DNA of 64,000 bases from Gemmatirosa kalamazoonensis (GTDB taxonomy: Bacteria > Gemmatimonadota > Gemmatimonadetes > Gemmatimonadales > Gemmatimonadaceae), in contig NZ_CP007128.1 in NCBI RefSeq assembly GCF_000522985.1, positions 4,076,220 through 4,140,219 on the forward strand, written 5' to 3'. How positions within the stretch are numbered: the stretch's first letter is position 1; every line of letters begins with the position of its first letter. The notes under the pieces were generated by a model, which worked only from the letters and a program-made list of their open reading frames with translations, had not been told where the DNA came from and searched no databases. The position numbers and the translations under genes are program-made. Shown piece by piece: positions 62,979 to 64,000 of the stretch.

Positions 62979-64000
62979 TCAGCCGCCGGCGACCATACCG
63001 TGCGCGCCGCCGGGCACGCCGATCTCGGTCATCTTCCGGAGGTCGAGCACCTCGTCGATCTGCTCGTCGGGGAGGACCTTGTCGCGCTTCACCATGTCGC
63101 GGATCAGGATTCCCTCCTTCACCGACTGCTTGCTGATCTCGGCCGCCTTCGCATAGCCGATGTGCGGCATGAGCGCGGTCGCGAGTGCCGCCGAACGCTC
63201 CACCCAGTACGCGAGCATCGGCTCGTTCGCCTCGATCCCCTTCACCGTCTTGTCGGTGAGCACGGTCGCCGCGCTTGTGAGGATCTGCATCGACAGCAGG
63301 ATGTTGTGCGCGATGACGGGCATCATGACGTTCAGCTCGAGCTGCCCGTGCTCGCTCGCGATGGCGACCGTCGTGTCGCACCCCATGACCTGGAAGCAGA
63401 CCTGATTCACCATCTCGGGGATCGACGGATTGATCTTCCCCGGCATGATGGAGCTGCCCGGCTGCACGGCCGGGAGCTTGATCTCGTCGATGCCGGTGCG
63501 CGGCCCCATCACCATGAGCCGCAGGTCGCTCACGATCTTGCTCAGATCGATCGCGAGCCCGCGCAGCGTGGCGCTGAACGCCGCGGCGTCACCCATGCTC
63601 TGCATGAGCTGGATGCGGTCCTCGCCGACGCGCACGTCGAGCCCCGTGATCTCCTTCAGGTACCGGTTCATGAGCGCGGGATACTCCGCCTCCACCGTCA
63701 CGCCGGTCCCGACGGCGCTGCCGCCGATCCCGAGGTCGCGCAGATAGTCGGCGGCCTGCGTGGCGCGGCGGAGCGCGCGGTCGATGGAGCCCGCGTACGC
63801 GGTGAACTCCTGGCCCAACCGAATCGGCATCGCGTCCTGCAGGTGCGTGCGACCGGCCTTCACGATGTGGTCGAACTGGCGTCCCTTCTCGGCGAGCGCG
63901 TCGCGCAGCCCCTCGAACGCACGCTGCAGCGCCGGCAGCTGCGACAGCGCGGCGAGCCGGATGTTCGTGGGGATCGTGTCGTTCGTCGACTGCGCCATGT
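62979..64000 (-). CDS. aspA: aspartate ammonia-lyase (5'-truncated by window edge)
   Basis: Fumarase/aspartase superfamily lyase; the gene runs off the high-coordinate end, so the N-terminus is missing. About 340 residues are visible, with AQSTNDTIPTN and KAGRTHLQDAMPIRLGQEF. The superfamily signature GSSIMPGKINPSIPEMVNQV is followed by CFQVMGCDTTVAIASEHGQL. The IPEMVNQ continuation (instead of the QCEA typical of class II fumarase) and KGIEANEPML match aspartases such as Bacillus AnsB. It would interconvert aspartate and fumarate plus ammonia. A class II fumarase or other lyase is less likely. It probably heads the transcript with the Rrf2 regulator. Confidence 0.87.
   Translation of the reverse strand, partial: MAQSTNDTIPTNIRLAALSQLPALQRAFEGLRDALAEKGRQFDHIVKAGRTHLQDAMPIRLGQEFTAYAGSIDRALRRATQAADYLRDLGIGGSAVGTGVTVEAEYPALMNRYLKEITGLDVRVGEDRIQLMQSMGDAAAFSATLRGLAIDLSKIVSDLRLMVMGPRTGIDEIKLPAVQPGSSIMPGKINPSIPEMVNQVCFQVMGCDTTVAIASEHGQLELNVMMPVIAHNILLSMQILTSAATVLTDKTVKGIEANEPMLAYWVERSAALATALMPHIGYAKAAEISKQSVKEGILIRDMVKRDKVLPDEQIDEVLDLRKMTEIGVPGGAHGMVAGG

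Overview
The window looks like chromosomal core DNA from a GC-rich, Gram-negative (diderm) bacterium. The outer-membrane machinery is explicit: LptD, BamD and a full Tol-Pal set. Codons are strongly G/C-ending, GTG starts are common, and 1- or 4-base stop/start overlaps join most neighbours. Gene content and protein style (long SecA with a SEC-C tail, TPR proteins with acidic/Pro-rich linkers, a DUF4321-like membrane protein) suggest Gemmatimonadota (Gemmatimonas/Gemmatirosa type). That placement is an inference, not a measurement. I find no phage, transposase, CRISPR array or obvious island. Of 57 protein genes, 56 are on the minus strand; only the ppiD-like gene and one tRNA-Leu are on the plus strand.

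Layout by coordinate (minus-strand operons read from high to low coordinate). 185-8336: TPR protein, aroQ, pepQ, accB, accC, comB-like, ftsK, behind a recognisable promoter. 8565-10397 (+): ppiD/SurA-like foldase, ending at a bidirectional terminator. 10475-19708: hutH, hutU, radical SAM gene, hutI, TPR protein, polyprenyl diphosphate synthase, DUF4321-like gene, tatA. 19928-29677: an envelope cluster of galE-like, tolQ, tolR, tonB/tolA-like, tolB, pal, ybgF/cpoB, tatC, lptD. 29901-36747: MFS exporter, uvrB, tsaE, tsaB, rimI, ssb and a secreted unknown. 36860-46783: bamD, nadD, secA, ABC exporter, radC, relA/spoT. 46912-54668: GDP-sugar and UDP-sugar genes with carB between them. 54757-61616: smpB, amidase, pyrD, pyrF, then rpmJ-rpsM-rpsK-rpsD-rpoA-rplQ-rpmB. 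61738-61821: tRNA-Leu(CAG). 61884-64000: a 5'-truncated aspartase-like gene, an Rrf2 regulator and an unknown.

The most unusual signal is non-coding. Seven long imperfect palindromes, about 45-135 bases, each lie 0-16 bases after a minus-strand stop codon (radical SAM gene, hutU, lptD, the secreted unknown, the MFS gene, relA/spoT, rpsD). In most of them the arms are built from short near-tandem units of 7-12 bases. The unit sequence differs from place to place, apart from a shared AGCGTGGAG-type unit after hutU and rpsD. Several sit inside operons, including between rpsD and rpoA, so they cannot all be simple terminators. One is read in frame as the N-terminus of HutI, and the same hutI is also broken by a frameshift in a CG dinucleotide run. 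I read these as a REP/BIME-like, 3'-end-associated element class with conserved architecture and variable sequence.

No gap between genes exceeds about 230 bases. The larger gaps hold these palindromes, terminator hairpins or promoters, as listed.
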